A stretch of DNA of 64,000 nucleotides, from assembly GCA_021234155.1 (NCBI GenBank), contig JAJEKV010000292.1, positions 250,001 through 314,000 of the forward strand, given 5' to 3'. The translations under genes were made by a program, and so were the position numbers. Below the pieces are notes generated by a model, which was given only the letters and a program-made list of their open reading frames with translations, was not told the origin of the DNA and did no database searches. This DNA comes from Isoetes taiwanensis. Its lineage: Eukaryota > Streptophyta > Lycopodiopsida > Isoetales > Isoetaceae. Shown here one piece after another: positions 46,575-58,391 of this stretch; the first letter of the stretch is position 1, and every line of letters starts with the position of its first letter.

Positions 46575-48354
46575 CACTCCTATTGGTCCTAAAGAACGTC
46601 CCCATCGGGTAAAAGCGGTTTCAACAAGATAGCATGGACGTGGAATTTACCTCCCCTCCTCATGACCTTGGTAACATGGATTATAGATGTTTGTATTGTG
46701 GGGCTATGCAGTGGACAGCAGAACTCACAGTTAAAAAGAAGTGCAGGGCATGTGCTAATGGAAATGTGCAGCTGCCATTGATTCCAGAACCACCACAGGC
46801 ATTGTTTGACCTATATACGAGAACAGATAGTTTGGATGATCACTTTCGCATACTAACATTAGAAAGTACAATAATATTTTTCATTTGCCTCGATTGGGTG
46901 TTAAAATTGATGAGGCGTTGGCAAATGCTATTGGTGGAGCTTACACTTTTAGGGTCAATGGCATGATGTGCCATAAGATGGGAACATTATTGCCACCGCA
47001 AGGGCAACAAGAGCATGCAAAATTTTCACAATCATGGATGGCGAGGACATGCAAGTTGAATGCAGGATGTCCATTTTTGATGGATTGAGGCAAGAAATAG
47101 TGGTGCAGTTGCAGGCCCTTATGACAGAGTACAATCCATTTGTTAACATATTCTTGAGCGCGGCACAGATTATGCGTATCCATCCAACCATGGATATCCG
47201 TTTGCGTATACCTTCTTGCAATGTGCAAAATCCTGTGAGGAGGCAATATAATGCTCCAACTGTAAATGAGGTGGCTGTCTTAATGCCTGTCGATGATAAG
47301 CCCGAAGATGGTCAGAGGGACATTATTATACACTAAGAATGGTGGCGTGAAGTTTATAGATGCATATCAGTCAGCGTATGATCCATTGCACTTTGTGCTA
47401 CTTCTTCCCTATGGTACAGATGGATGGCATTTTAAAATACCTCATGGACGGAGAGGCGCAAAGGAAGTAACTATTATGGAGTACTACAGATATCATCTGT
47501 TCACGCGTCGTGGGCATGCATCTCCCCTTCACATGGCTGGCCGATTGTTTCAAGAATACATTTGTGATATGTTTTCGAAGATGGAACGAGAAAGACTGCA
47601 ATTCGTGGTGTTGAATCAACACACCATTCGAAAAGACATATTACAGGGCATTATGGATTTTGAAGGAGACGATGCAAGTGCTATTGGCCGAAAAGTTGTG
47701 TTACCATCCTCACATGTGGGAGGTCCGAGATACATGACCCAACGATATCAGGATGCTATGTCTATTGTTCGCGAACATGGCAGGCCGGACCTCTTTATAA
47801 CCATGACTGCCAATACAAATTAGGAAGAGATTAGGAGGGAATTATTATATGGCCAATCGCCAAGTGATCGACCAGAGTTAGTGGCTAGAGTATTCCATAT
47901 GAAGGTAAAGGAGCTGATAGATCTGATAACTAATCGTAGTATATTCGACCGCATAATTGCAAAAGTCTATGTCATTGAGTTTCAGAAGAGAGGCTTGCCA
48001 CATGTACATTTGTTGACTATGTTGGATCAGGAAGACAAGCCCTCCACAGCCGAAGAGATTGATCAAATAATTTGTGCTGAAATACCAGACAAAGATATAT
48101 ATCCTGAATTGTATGAGGTAGTCACCCATAATATGATGCATGGGCCATGTGGTATTGGATATCCGAATAGTCCGTGCATGCAAGATGGTAAGTGTACAAA
48201 ATATTATCCACGTGCATTTTCGGATGAGACGACGGTTGTTGACGGATATCCGTTAAACGAAGAAGGGATGATGGCGAAAAGGTGAAAAAGGGGATATAGA
48301 TTTAGATAATGAGATGGGTTGTGCCATATAATCCGTGGCTGACATCGTATTTCA

Positions 48355-48741
48355 CACACAAACCATTGCATTTCACACATTTAAATTAAAATCCCCCTTA
48401 AACCCCCTTTGGTTTGGGTGCATATTCACACGGGGGGTTACTCCGGGCAACGAGAGCTGTCGGATGGGCATATTTGCCCTTTATTCCAAGATCTGGACCG
48501 TACATTGCGATCCTCGTTTGTGGGGTATGCATGTACAAGTTTAAGTATCTTGTATATTAAAGTTTGCAAAATACTATAAGGTTTGAGAGAATGTACTTAA
48601 TAGTGTTAATTTTGTACATGTATTGTAAATATATTTTTGGGGCTCTCATTTGCCCTACATAACCCCGCGGTGAATATGCACCCAAACCAAAGGGGGTTTA
48701 AGGGGGATTTTAATTTAAATGTGTGAAATGCAATGGTTTAT
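48355..48741. repeat. TIR module of element X (387 bp, ~75-bp inverted repeats)
   Basis: The first ~75 bases (AAACCATTGCATTTCACACA, AAATCCCCCTTAAACCCCCT, GGTTTGGGTGCATATTCAC) recur as the reverse complement at about 48664-48741. The unit between them (CTCCGGGCAACGAGAGCTGT to GGGGTATGCATGTACAAG, 48440-48541) is also in copy A at 19085-19192. There it lies next to the copy of the inverted repeat that faces the element interior, so the module has the opposite orientation in the two copies. Confidence 0.7.
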
Positions 48742-49852
48742 GTTAATAATGTTAATGGTAGTTGTGTGTTGATTGTTATATTAAAAAAAAATTTGGGCCC
48801 TTCGGGCCTAACTAAAGCAAACATAGGTAAACTTTATGGGTCTAAACATTAATTACTGAAAAGGACAATAACATCAAGACAAACAAATTATTTCCATTGC
48901 ATACCAAGAGCCGCCCAAATATACGCAAACAAACTGTTATAAAATGGGCAAAAACAACAATAACATCATAAGGTTTACTGGAGGGGGCCATGACGCCCAA
49001 TATAAAGCCAGTACCACTCAAAGAACATGATGATTTTATACAGAGGCTGCCTCTTTGTAAAAAGCCCAGACCACATTTTCTAGATGGAAACTCTCTGGCA
49101 GAACTCTGGAATAGATGATGTCCTGCTTGAAGGTTCTCATGTCTACTATAAGCTAATATCATAGCATTAAATGAATCTCATGTTATTTATGGCTTCAAAT
49201 TGTTGAGTAGCAATGCTCCTTTTTCCCAAAAAGGCTGCTGAAAATCCTGATGCCCACACCTGGAGCATTTTAAGAGCCTTATTATTCTAGAAAAGAATCA
49301 AAATAGGCATTTGATAATTGTAACATACTTTTGTTCTGCTAAATCCTAAGAATAAAAACCAGACGTGCTGATATGGACATACAGGACACTTGAAACACAT
49401 GAAATATGGACATACAGGACACTTGAAACACACTAAATCGAACATATAGACACTCGGTTTGCGGTAGTAAGAATCAAGCCTCGTAACTCAATGAACTTTG
49501 TTCAGGATGAAAAAACAAACACAATGAATACAAACTTTACTTCAAATATGAACACGGAAAAGCTCACTAATACTTGACAAAGCATGCAAAGAGGAATACT
49601 ATCAGTTAAGCAAATAATACAACACAATAGCAAGATAAAACATACCGGGGATCGAGATGGATCTGCTACGGGTGCAGAATCAACCACACAACCCGTTCGA
49701 GAACAATGCCATATCCTCAGAAGTGCAAACTTAGTGATCAACTAGTGGCGCCTTTTATGGAGTTTACTAAGTACAAAGATACTTATTTGAGCCAACCTCG
49801 TATTGTGAAGGTATGAAAGAAAAGATGCTTTCTTTGCCATCACCTTCTTCCT

Positions 49853-50946
49853 TTAACCACGTTGCAAGATGATGAATTTGTTCCTCATCTTGCCAACCTT
49901 GACACACAAGAGGTCGCTCATAGGAAGCACAAAAGTAACAAAGATTGAAATAACAATGCAAAAGATCGAGCTACATTGCCAGAAACGTGAATAGCCAGAT
50001 GCAGCAAAAGCTCTTCTTGGAAAAGCTCCTGAAGATGAAACCCCTCCTGCGGGTAGTATCCTTGAATGAATAACCGCTGAAACAGCAGATGGCAATCCTG
50101 CCCCGGAACCGATAAAAAGACTCAAACTGTAAAAAATCCTGAACACTTGATGATGCTAACTTTCTTTCCCATTCGTCAAACTACTAATCTCTCGCGATTG
50201 TGCGTCTCAACTGCCCTGCGGCTTCTCCTTCTCCCCGAATCTTCCGATTGGTGTTTTGGAGAGACTGCAGTGTGTCCGCCTCGCATTGAATGGACCTACT
50301 TTACCTGCAGCTACAGGAGGCCAAAGAACAGAACATGGAGATGCCCAGATCCCAAAACCATTATAACATTTGACCGGAGCTAAGAACTCTGTGACAGATT
50401 GAAATTCAGGGCCTTTTGCTTTTCTGCTCAATCCGATGCCTAGCTAGGTTGCATGGCTAAACCGGTGCACTTATCCCTTTTCTCAAATGGGTGCTCGAAA
50501 TATTCTATTTGTTTGCTTAGTTATGAACCACGCAGCATTTAAAAGCAGGGTCGGAGGGGCCATAGCCATATGTATCACTTCTGTTTTTGGTATGAACTTT
50601 AAGCCCTATTCCGGTGAATCACCCCACTGGCTTGTTCTTTTGGTACGTTCTTCTGGAAATCGAATTGGAGACCCTATTTTGCCTTTGGTTCTATTGGGAG
50701 AAGCGCATCACCGAAGGCTCCCATTCCTGGACAAAGGCCAAGGCCACCTTCCATTCCCCATACCCACACGCTTCCTGCATCATCTGTGACTGCACAAGAA
50801 TGAAAAAGACCGCATTTGCCTTGAAACCCACCAGACCATGCCATGGAAACTTTGAATATGTAGCACAAACTGCTGAACCAAGCATCCGGCCGCATCATCC
50901 TCTGCACCAAAGCACAAGAATATGTAGCATAGCAAGAATGCCCTGA
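49853..50946 (-). pseudogene. cargo of element X-B, includes an RCC1-like repeat
   Basis: Minus-strand coding-like pieces with elevated GC. At 50910-50674 the reading includes GKCGLFHSCAVTDDAGSVWV followed by WGMEGGLGLCPG, the G-x-x-H-S-x-A-(L/V)-T ... V-W-x-W-G ... G-L-G pattern of an RCC1 beta-propeller blade. At 50431-50207 lies FLAPVKCYNGFGIWASP ... VGPFNARRTH, and at 50146-49853 IGSGAGLPSAVSAVIHSRIL and GGVSSSGAFPRRAFAASGYS, possibly a transit-peptide-like or membrane-anchored exon. Which pieces belong to one gene is unknown. In intact plant proteins RCC1 repeats form propellers that bind partners such as GTPases or photoreceptors; here only a fragment is present, presumably captured. 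Confidence 0.4.
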
Positions 50947-52702
50947 AATGCTATCCAGAGACTTGCATGTTCATTTTAAAAAAAAAAAAAGAGGGCTTTT
51001 GTTGTGAGCCCTTGGATGTTGGACCATTGAAAAAAAAACTAAATCGACGACTAAGAAATGGTGCACTCTAGATGTAATGATTAGTACATCCATTCGAATA
51101 CGCCATGAAATCTTAGGAAAACCTTTGTGAAAAGCGCATAAAACACAAAAAAACCCTGTTATTATGCTACATATTCAAGTGCCATATCAATGTTGAGGTG
51201 TAGCTGCCAGAAAGGCCGTTAAATATCTATACAAATATGTCTACAAAAGGCCCTGATATGATCAATGTGAACTTAGAAGCAATGAGTGATGGTGCATCTA
51301 CTAGCAAAGCAGAACCCAACCGTGAAAACCATGATGAGGTTGAGCAATACTTGAATGCACGCTATTTTTCACCGAGGCATCATGGAGACTCCTCTCATAT
51401 GAAATACAAAGAACAGCTTTCCTCATGTCACTAGATTACATTGCATCTCCCAATGCAACAAGATGTATACTATCGAGAAGGTATGAGCATGGATGATATA
51501 AAAAGCAAGAATAACGTAAAACAACATTGACAAAGATTTTTCGAGATGAATGCATCCGGGGTAGAGAGGTTAGAGAGGCTACTCAATTGCTCTATCATGA
51601 TTTTCCTAAAAAGTTTACCCACGATCAACCCAAATAAAAATGGAAGGTCGAGAGAATACCCGTAAGTTTCCCCATTATTGGACGATGTACTTTGTTAATC
51701 CTTCGAAGGAGAGCGATACTATTTACGACTCGCTGACCCCGCGATGTGTGCAATTAGTTTTGAAGATTTACGCTCTTTTGACGGGAGTTGTGTGCAACAT
51801 ATAAAGAAGCTTGCATTCGTCGTGGGTTGCTTCGAGATGACACAGAATGGCTTGAGTCTCTTCAAGAAGCAGCAACATGGGGCATGCCACCACAATTGCG
51901 GCACATATTCGCCATGATCCTTTCAAATTGTAAACCATCGAATCCACTACAACCGTGGGAAGAAGTCAAGCTTTCTATGATCGATGACTTCTTGCATGAG
52001 GCACGGTTCTGCGTAAGATCAAAGTGTAAATATGTGTGATCAATTATTTGACATGGCACTTCTAGACATTGAAGATCATATGAACTCCGTCGGGCGATCC
52101 TTAAGGGAGTTTGATTTCATTCTTCCTGAGCATGCAAGAGATCCATATATGATATTTCGGGATGAGGTGTTTCAAGAAGATATGGTAGAGATGCAAGAAG
52201 TCGAGGACCGCTTTATATCACGACTCAACGTGTTATCTTCGACCGTGTGATCGATGAGCACGTGATGTTAGAAAAAGGACGGTGTTTTTTCGCTCATGGT
52301 GCTGCGGCTTCGGGGAAAGAGGTTTCTTTTAACACCATGTTGTCTTATGTTCATGCCAAAGGTATCATTGCATCGGGCGGTTATGTCTCAAAGAATTGCA
52401 TCCACCTTATTGAAGGGTGGGCGACCGCACATCTAAGGTTCAAGATACCGATAAACATAGATGAAACGCCAACTTGCAATATTCCAAAGCAAATGGAGTT
52501 GGCAAAATTGATAAGAGTGACTCGCATGATTATATGGGATGAGGCCCCAATGATGCATAAATATGTTTATGAAGCACTGGATAGAACACTCCGTGACGTG
52601 ATGTCATGTGACAAATTGTTTGGGGAACTCATTGTTGTTTTGGGAGGAGATTTTCGCCACTTTCCACCGTGGTGTTTGTTGGGAACAAAGCTGAAGATTT
52701 AA

Positions 52703-55700
52703 ACCATCCTAAAAACGAAATGAGTTGATGGCTTGAAATTTATGTAAAGGTATTCCTTCCCAAATTATCCAGAATCGTTGACAAAGAAAGGAACTACTCA
52801 AGGCCTTATCTTCCTTTCAAGCTCTTAGAAATCCTAAATCTTTTTGAAGCAGTTCCGGAACCCCATGCCAAGTACCAGTAGTTGATTCATTCGCTAGCAG
52901 AGGAGTGTGGCTTTATTTTTTGAAGCGCCCTCATATCATTCGGGTTGTTTCTAGCAGATCCCCGCCTTTCGGTTGCTGTGGCTCCAGATTAGATGAGCGG
53001 ATTTTAGCAGAGCGGCAATTCACGACATGCGGGCATGCCATAGATGTGCCCGAGATTACATTGTATGCAACACGCCCCGGCGAGCATGGAATATTCTTGC
53101 TCGTTACAAGCTTTAGGAGCTAGGTCATAGGATAACCGGATGAAGAAAGGAGGTTCTTGCATGAGGCAGACCAGCAACATATTATTCGGAAAAGGAGCTT
53201 TGACCAAAGTTGAGTGAAGTGCTACAACTTACTGAAACAAACTCTTTATGAAGGAAAAGCACAGCACCGATCATAGAGACTTGATATCTGCTTCTTATGC
53301 CTCGATCTATGCTATAGATGATACTAGATAAAGAATCTGTGATTCCTGTAAGCATACTTTCAAACTTTTCTATACATAGAATAAATAATGTCAACAATTG
53401 TTTTGGTTTATTCCTTCTACTAATTCTTTTTCCTTGGGATGTTTAAGATGCTTAGTAGTTGCTACACAACAGTCATCTGTATCTGGTAGAGCATCATGCA
53501 AGAACATGCACCCTAACCATTTAGTTCATTTGGAATAATTTAGATCCTGTCATAGGTTATGTTATTTCTGATTGCCTTTTGTGTTTGTATAACGATGTCT
53601 CTGTTTACTTCTTTACCTGAAAACTGAGATGGAATTAAATCATTCCTCTTGCAGCAGAAGAGTAAATATAAGGTTCTTCATAAAGCCAAGCAACATCTGT
53701 CCAACTTTCGCTTATAATTTTCTCTTAGCATATATGATAACATAAGGATAATTTCATCTGCCAAATACAATTCCTGTGATGTTTATTACTTTGGCAGGAA
53801 TTTTCCAAACATGTGTGACAATTTGGAGACCATAAAAATATGAAAATATGACCACAAATTTCTTAGACAAACGGATATTCACAACACAACTGTATAGGCA
53901 CATTGGATTGTCTCCATCCGGTGACTTTTATTTAAAAAGAATGCAGAAGTGTGGGGCAGACAACTGATGCAACAGCTAGATTTGTACATAATTCTCTTCC
54001 TAAAAATAAGAAGGAATAATAGTCAATGTCATTAGGTATAGATGTGTGGATTAGGATTCTTAAAACGTTATTCATTCTCAGCATTCTTGACTACTGATCA
54101 CATCATATAATTAAGGCTTATAGACCTCTTCATTCTTTTTTTTGCAGTTGTTATGACCCATTCTTATCAACGGGCTGAGGTCTAGCCAGCACAACACATG
54201 AACCACAATGGGGTTAAGGATAGGTAATATCTTTGAAATTTCTTCCTCTTATTCTCTTCCCGAGAGACATAATCCAAGTACTTCACACATACCTCTACAA
54301 TAAAATCACAACCCAATTTTGCAGCCACTTTCCATAGATGGTGTAAGCTGCCCCTTTATGGGGTAGAGATGATCGCTATGCTATAGGGAAAGCAGTACCC
54401 TAAAAGCAACTTGGCACCCCTGCACCCTATACTATTAGACTTTGTAGTTTCCTATTCTTTGTAACTTTGGCATATCATTTGTACTATGCCATCCAAGTCA
54501 TTATGTATTAGATGATGTCTTAACAGGAATGTGAGATGGATGGAACTCTTCAAGAAACTTGTGAATGTTGTCTTTACATTCCTTCCTGCGTTCTTCAACT
54601 CATGTTTAACAAACTTACATTTTTGCTATCTCTCTGCTACCTTAAAGTAAGAGTTAATAACTACTTTATGGCAACAAGAAGTCATGGTGCAAATGGACAT
54701 GAAAGTAATAAATATTGTTTTGTCTTTCAGGTTTCTGTGGCAGCACCATAGATATTATCGCCTATGACTATGGGTCTATCTTTTGTGAAAATGTAGGTCT
54801 ACCATCACAGACTATGGAAATTGATTAATGAATAGTTGCAGCGAAGATTATGGGCAATGCATGACAAATGGGTGATTAGGTAAGAGCACTTCAGTTTTTG
54901 CACCACTGTAACACCTAATAGTATTTGAATCCTACTCTTTATTTCTTCAATCAGTGTTAATTTTTACAAGGCAATACCACCATGCCCATTAATGTGACTT
55001 AAATGTGGATCTGGTTGTTCAAATTCGTAGACAAAAATTCTAAATCCAAATATAACATGTGCAACAACAAGATGCATCCATTTCACAAGCCTTATGAGTA
55101 TTACAGAAGTTAAATCATAATGTGCATAGAAGCTCAAGTGGTTTTTTAGAACTTCAAAGTTACGCCAATTCAGGCTAAAGATGTTGATTGATGCACCATC
55201 CCAACATTCTTGAATAGAACATTGACTTATTGCATCACTTATTTTACATGTACTTATTGGAAGCTTGATACACTTAATTTTACTTTTAGAATTCTTGATT
55301 TGAGTCAAGTGTTTGCTTAATGACCAATGCAAAACCAAATTATACATTGAAGGTGTTAAAATTCCATGGTAAAATAGCAAAAATCTAAGAGCATTATCAT
55401 ACCAACCTATATCTACCCTGCATAATCACTTTGTGAAATGACATTTACAAGAACCACTCTAATCATCTTGAATTTACAAATGCCTCCATTCTAGATCACA
55501 AGCTATATAATATCATTATACCAAACAAACTGGCCTAACATTGCTAGGCTATTCTCCTATTGTCAAAATTGGACAATAACATATACAAACCCAAACATTG
55601 CGCATCAATGTTGGGCACCATTCCTAAGAACTTATATTATTCTTGATCACTTGAAACAACACTTAGTGTTGCCCATATGGAAGCGTCAACTATGATGTGA

Positions 55701-55774
55701 AAATAGTTAGATTTGAAGGGGTTCTGTTTAAATTCGTGGAAGTTATAATGGATGTATATGTACAATTTTAGTAG
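52703..55774. other. downstream part of the Helitron and unassigned DNA
   Basis: 52703-53130 may hold the last decayed helicase motifs and an unrelated fragment (DVPEITLYATRPGEHGIF). Further on I see no recognised gene. The minus strand at 55380-54964 has 138 open codons (LNWRNFEVLKNHLSFYAHYD) of unknown identity, without family motifs or splice support. The Helitron whose coding part ends near 52.7 kb could run to the 3' terminus at 55880. Confidence 0.35.
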
Positions 55775-56956
55775 CTTAATATTGCCCTAGGTTAGTAAGA
55801 AAGATCTTGATTTTAATGCAAAGGCCCCATTGACCTTATATTGCCAACATATGCCCAACAACGCTGGGCAACGTTACTAGTGTTGTTATGTTGTGATGGT
55901 GATAAGACGACATCACAATAAGAATTCTATAAAAATATAAATGGTATAATCATTGTTAAAGAATATAAAAGTATATAGATCGTGCTTAATATTGACTTGA
56001 CATGCTTAATATTGCCGATTTTTTCCGCGCCGCAATCCATTTTAATCTTTTGTTGCCACGTTTTTTCTTGGGACGATCTGTTGCATCTATTCTGACGCCT
56101 GGTAGGGGCCTCGTCCTGACAAGATATGATCCTGCTGTATGCATCCATTCCGAGCTATATCATCGGCAATGCATAAGCTCCTCCACCAACTTAAGGGAAC
56201 AGAGCTACATCATCGGCAATGCATTATCTATATGCAACCCTGTGCTGAATAAGTGGGTCTACAATAAACTTCCTGATTCAGATAGTGATTTGGAGACATC
56301 ATTTGCAAAACCCTTTCCATCAGTTTGTGCCTCTTTTCTTCTTTCTAGCCAGCCGGATTTGATGCCCTTGAAGGAGAGCAGGTCGTTTGGCAGAATAAAT
56401 TCATAAGCCTGCAAACATTTCCTTCTTGCTGTGACATGGGCTTGCAGCGCTTGCTCGGTTCAAGGATGCAAGAAAGGAAGGAAATCTCCATCGCTATGCC
56501 GGCCTGAAGATTTGAAAGCCAACTTACGGCCTCGAAAGGAAATGGGTCGCCGCGATTTTTTTTTGTTGCTCCTTAAAATTTGCCACGAATCATCACAGAT
56601 CAATAGAGGAGCTGGATTATTGCCTCTGTAAGGCGCAAGGCAGGCGACGGAGTGCGAGAAACAAAATACTGTTTTGCCCATACTGTTTTGCCAGAAACAA
56701 AATATCGAAAAGGGAACAGAGACATGCTTAATATTGACTTGACATGCTTAATATTGCCCTAGGTTAGTAAGAAAGATCTTGATTTTAATGCAAAGGCCCC
56801 ATTGACCTTATATTGCCAACATATGCCCAGCAACACTGGGCAACGTTACTAGTGTTGTTATGTTGTGATGGTGATAAGACGACATCACAATAAGAATTCT
56901 ATAAAAATATAAATGGTATAATCATTGTTAAAGAATATAAAAGTATATAGATCGTG
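55775..56956. repeat. 210-bp direct duplication carrying a Helitron 3' end, with 762-bp filler
   Basis: 55775-55984 and 56747-56956 are nearly identical 210-bp copies. Each contains a Helitron-type 3' terminus: a GCCCA(A/G)CAAC-CTGGGC hairpin, then CAACGTTACTAG ending at 55880 and 56852 with T next. Each also holds about 104 bp of the sequence beyond it. The filler (55985-56746) starts and ends with the same 20-bp phrase CTTAATATTGACTTGACATG, and all junctions share CTTAATATTG, so microhomology-driven copying is likely. Because the flank beyond CTAG is duplicated too, a simple second Helitron insertion does not explain it. Confidence 0.85.
56002..56406 (+). pseudogene. gene fragment in the filler, F-box-associated-like
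   Basis: An open stretch of 134 codons starting in the repeated phrase. NALSICNPVLNKWVYNKLPD resembles the (C/V)-C-N-P-x-T-x-x-W-x-x-L-P signature of F-box-associated domains in plant F-box proteins, substrate adaptors of SCF ubiquitin ligases. An internal phrase (ATCATCGGCAATGCAT) is present twice (56159 and 56210). No F-box is visible upstream and the frame ends at 56404. The minus strand is also open in parts, so the strand is not certain. Confidence 0.3.
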
Positions 56957-58390
56957 ATGTAAACTAACTTGTTATAATGTTTTGTCCAATATGTTCATGC
57001 TACAAAGCCAATCACAAAAAGTATTTCCATGAAGAATAGCACAAAACTTATTTGCGCTCCAATGCCTACAAGAAGATATGGTTCTAGATTAACAATGCAT
57101 TAAAAAACAAGTACTTTAAAAAATACATCAAGACATTCGTCATAAACTATTATCTTATGGGTTATAGTTCATTTATCATATGCGTGTCTTGTATAATGAA
57201 GTGGTTCTTGATCTGGGGTGCATTTTAACTACTTTTATGCTCTAAGATATGTATGTGACTCTACATAGCTATTTATATCCAAATCCTGCAACTCAATGCC
57301 CTTGGATCTTAATAGTCCCTTACTGACTATCAAATTTAGAAATCAAGTTATAGAGTTTGTGTCCAAGAAAACCTTATTGGCTTCTCGAACACTATCTGGA
57401 CATGTACCACAATGTCCTATGATGTATATTTGTACATTTTATCAACATTCTTATTACTGCCTACGTTTTTCCCTAGAAAAGCCTTCAGGGCAGGGGTTTT
57501 TTAATCCACACAGTAATACATCTACTGTGCTCCTTGATTAGGTCCTATAGGCCGATTGATCTCCGTGGCCGATAAAAGTCACTCAATGCAATTCAATTCT
57601 TAATGTATACCTTACACATGTTTATGGATATGAGTTGACCTAACACTAAAATGTTTCAATCTTTTGCAAAGATAAGAATGTAGATACATCAATATAGTAA
57701 TTGGATTGCCATTGCTACCACATGTGACATCAATCTATTGCAGAATGGTATTGGGGACTACCATTCTTGCTTTTCATTGTCAACTTTAACAAAGTTTAAA
57801 TTGAAACGCACTAATTTGCTCCAAACGCACTTTAAAAGGAATCTTTGAAAGATTCCCTAAAATTCCCCAAAAAATGTCATTTTCTCGGTATAGTTGTGAC
57901 ATGTGTGACAATTTGAATATTTTAGGCACCATTTTTGAGGGGATTTGAACTCAAACTTCCATTAAAAAAATTGATACCTTTTTTGGCCCCCTAGTTTGGT
58001 TTGAGAAATAGTAACATTTTCAAGGACTAAAAAAAATAGACATTGAGAAAAAACAACAAGTCTACTAGAGTGCACAAAAGGTATTATATTTAAAGTTTTC
58101 AAAATCATTACAGGATTATGAACAAAATTGTAAAAAATTCAATATATTTTGACATTGTCTCACTGAAGCTCACTCTTGCCTTATATACATGTCTTATTTG
58201 CTCTGTAGGCTCGCTATAGACTTCTCAGTATACCGAGATGGCCATGTAAGTATCCAATCTTGACTTTTTCAAAATTTATAATGTATTTATTTTTTGTAGT
58301 CCATAGTTTCTTCCACACAAATTTCTAGGTGGTATACATTCATACCACAATAGATAGTAATGTGTGGACATAGTACGCCAGATAGTTCAC
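56957..58390. other. AT-rich intergenic DNA
   Basis: No gene is recognised. Near its end (57892, 58228) isolated CTCGGTATA and GTATACCGAG words foreshadow the palindromic minisatellite that follows. Confidence 0.4.
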
Positions 58391-58391
58391 C

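Larger units (their letters stand above)
48355..51173 (-). mobile_element. non-autonomous element family X, copy B, inside the Helitron
   Basis: The Helitron reading frame stops matching after ...TSYF at 48353 and resumes with FKCHINVE at 51174, so the 2.8-kb insert is precisely delimited; TTCA flanks it on both sides (48351-48354, 51174-51177). On the minus strand its outer end (TATGTAGCATAATAACAGGG from 51173 down) and about 130 bp inside match the left end of copy A at 16914. The region 48885-48655 matches A at 18860-19080. It contains a terminal-inverted-repeat module (48355-48741) and gene-like cargo between about 49600 and 50950. The interior is unrelated to that of copy A. Confidence 0.75.
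46634..52702 (+). pseudogene. Helitron Rep/helicase, frameshifted and split by element X-B
   Basis: The rolling-circle transposase of an autonomous Helitron, decayed. In order: zinc-binding start (CLYCGAMQWTAEL ... CRACANGNVQLPLIP, 46695-46800); HLPRLGVKID and GAYTFRVNGM (46880-46965); Helitron_like_N core (EYYRYHLFTRRGHASPLHMA, YQDAMSIVREHGRPDLFITM; 47480-47815); the HUH motif GLPHVHLL (histidines at 48001-48009); PCGIGYPNSPCMQDGKCTKY; and VVPYNPWLTSYF ending at 48353. The reading resumes at 51174 (FKCHINVE), then the tyrosine motif AVKYLYKYVYKG (about 51215-51250) and a PIF1-type helicase. Its Walker A is altered (GAAASGKE at 52298), Walker B is IIWDEAP, and GGDFRHFPP ends near 52668. Stops at 47821 and frameshifts near 46870, 47020, 47320 and 48290 inactivate it. 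The 5' end was not found. Confidence 0.9.

Noticed and set aside
48842-49162. 106-codon minus-strand frame as a protein of element X
   Set aside because: It starts outside and ends inside the conserved non-coding block and is not open in copy A.
48346-51177. 9-bp Mutator-type TSD around element X-B
   Set aside because: The 9-mers CGTATTTCA and ACATATTCA differ at several positions; only TTCA is safely shared.
54964-55380. 138-codon minus-strand open frame as a gene
   Set aside because: No domain, no promoter or splice support; AT-rich DNA of this length can give such a frame by chance.
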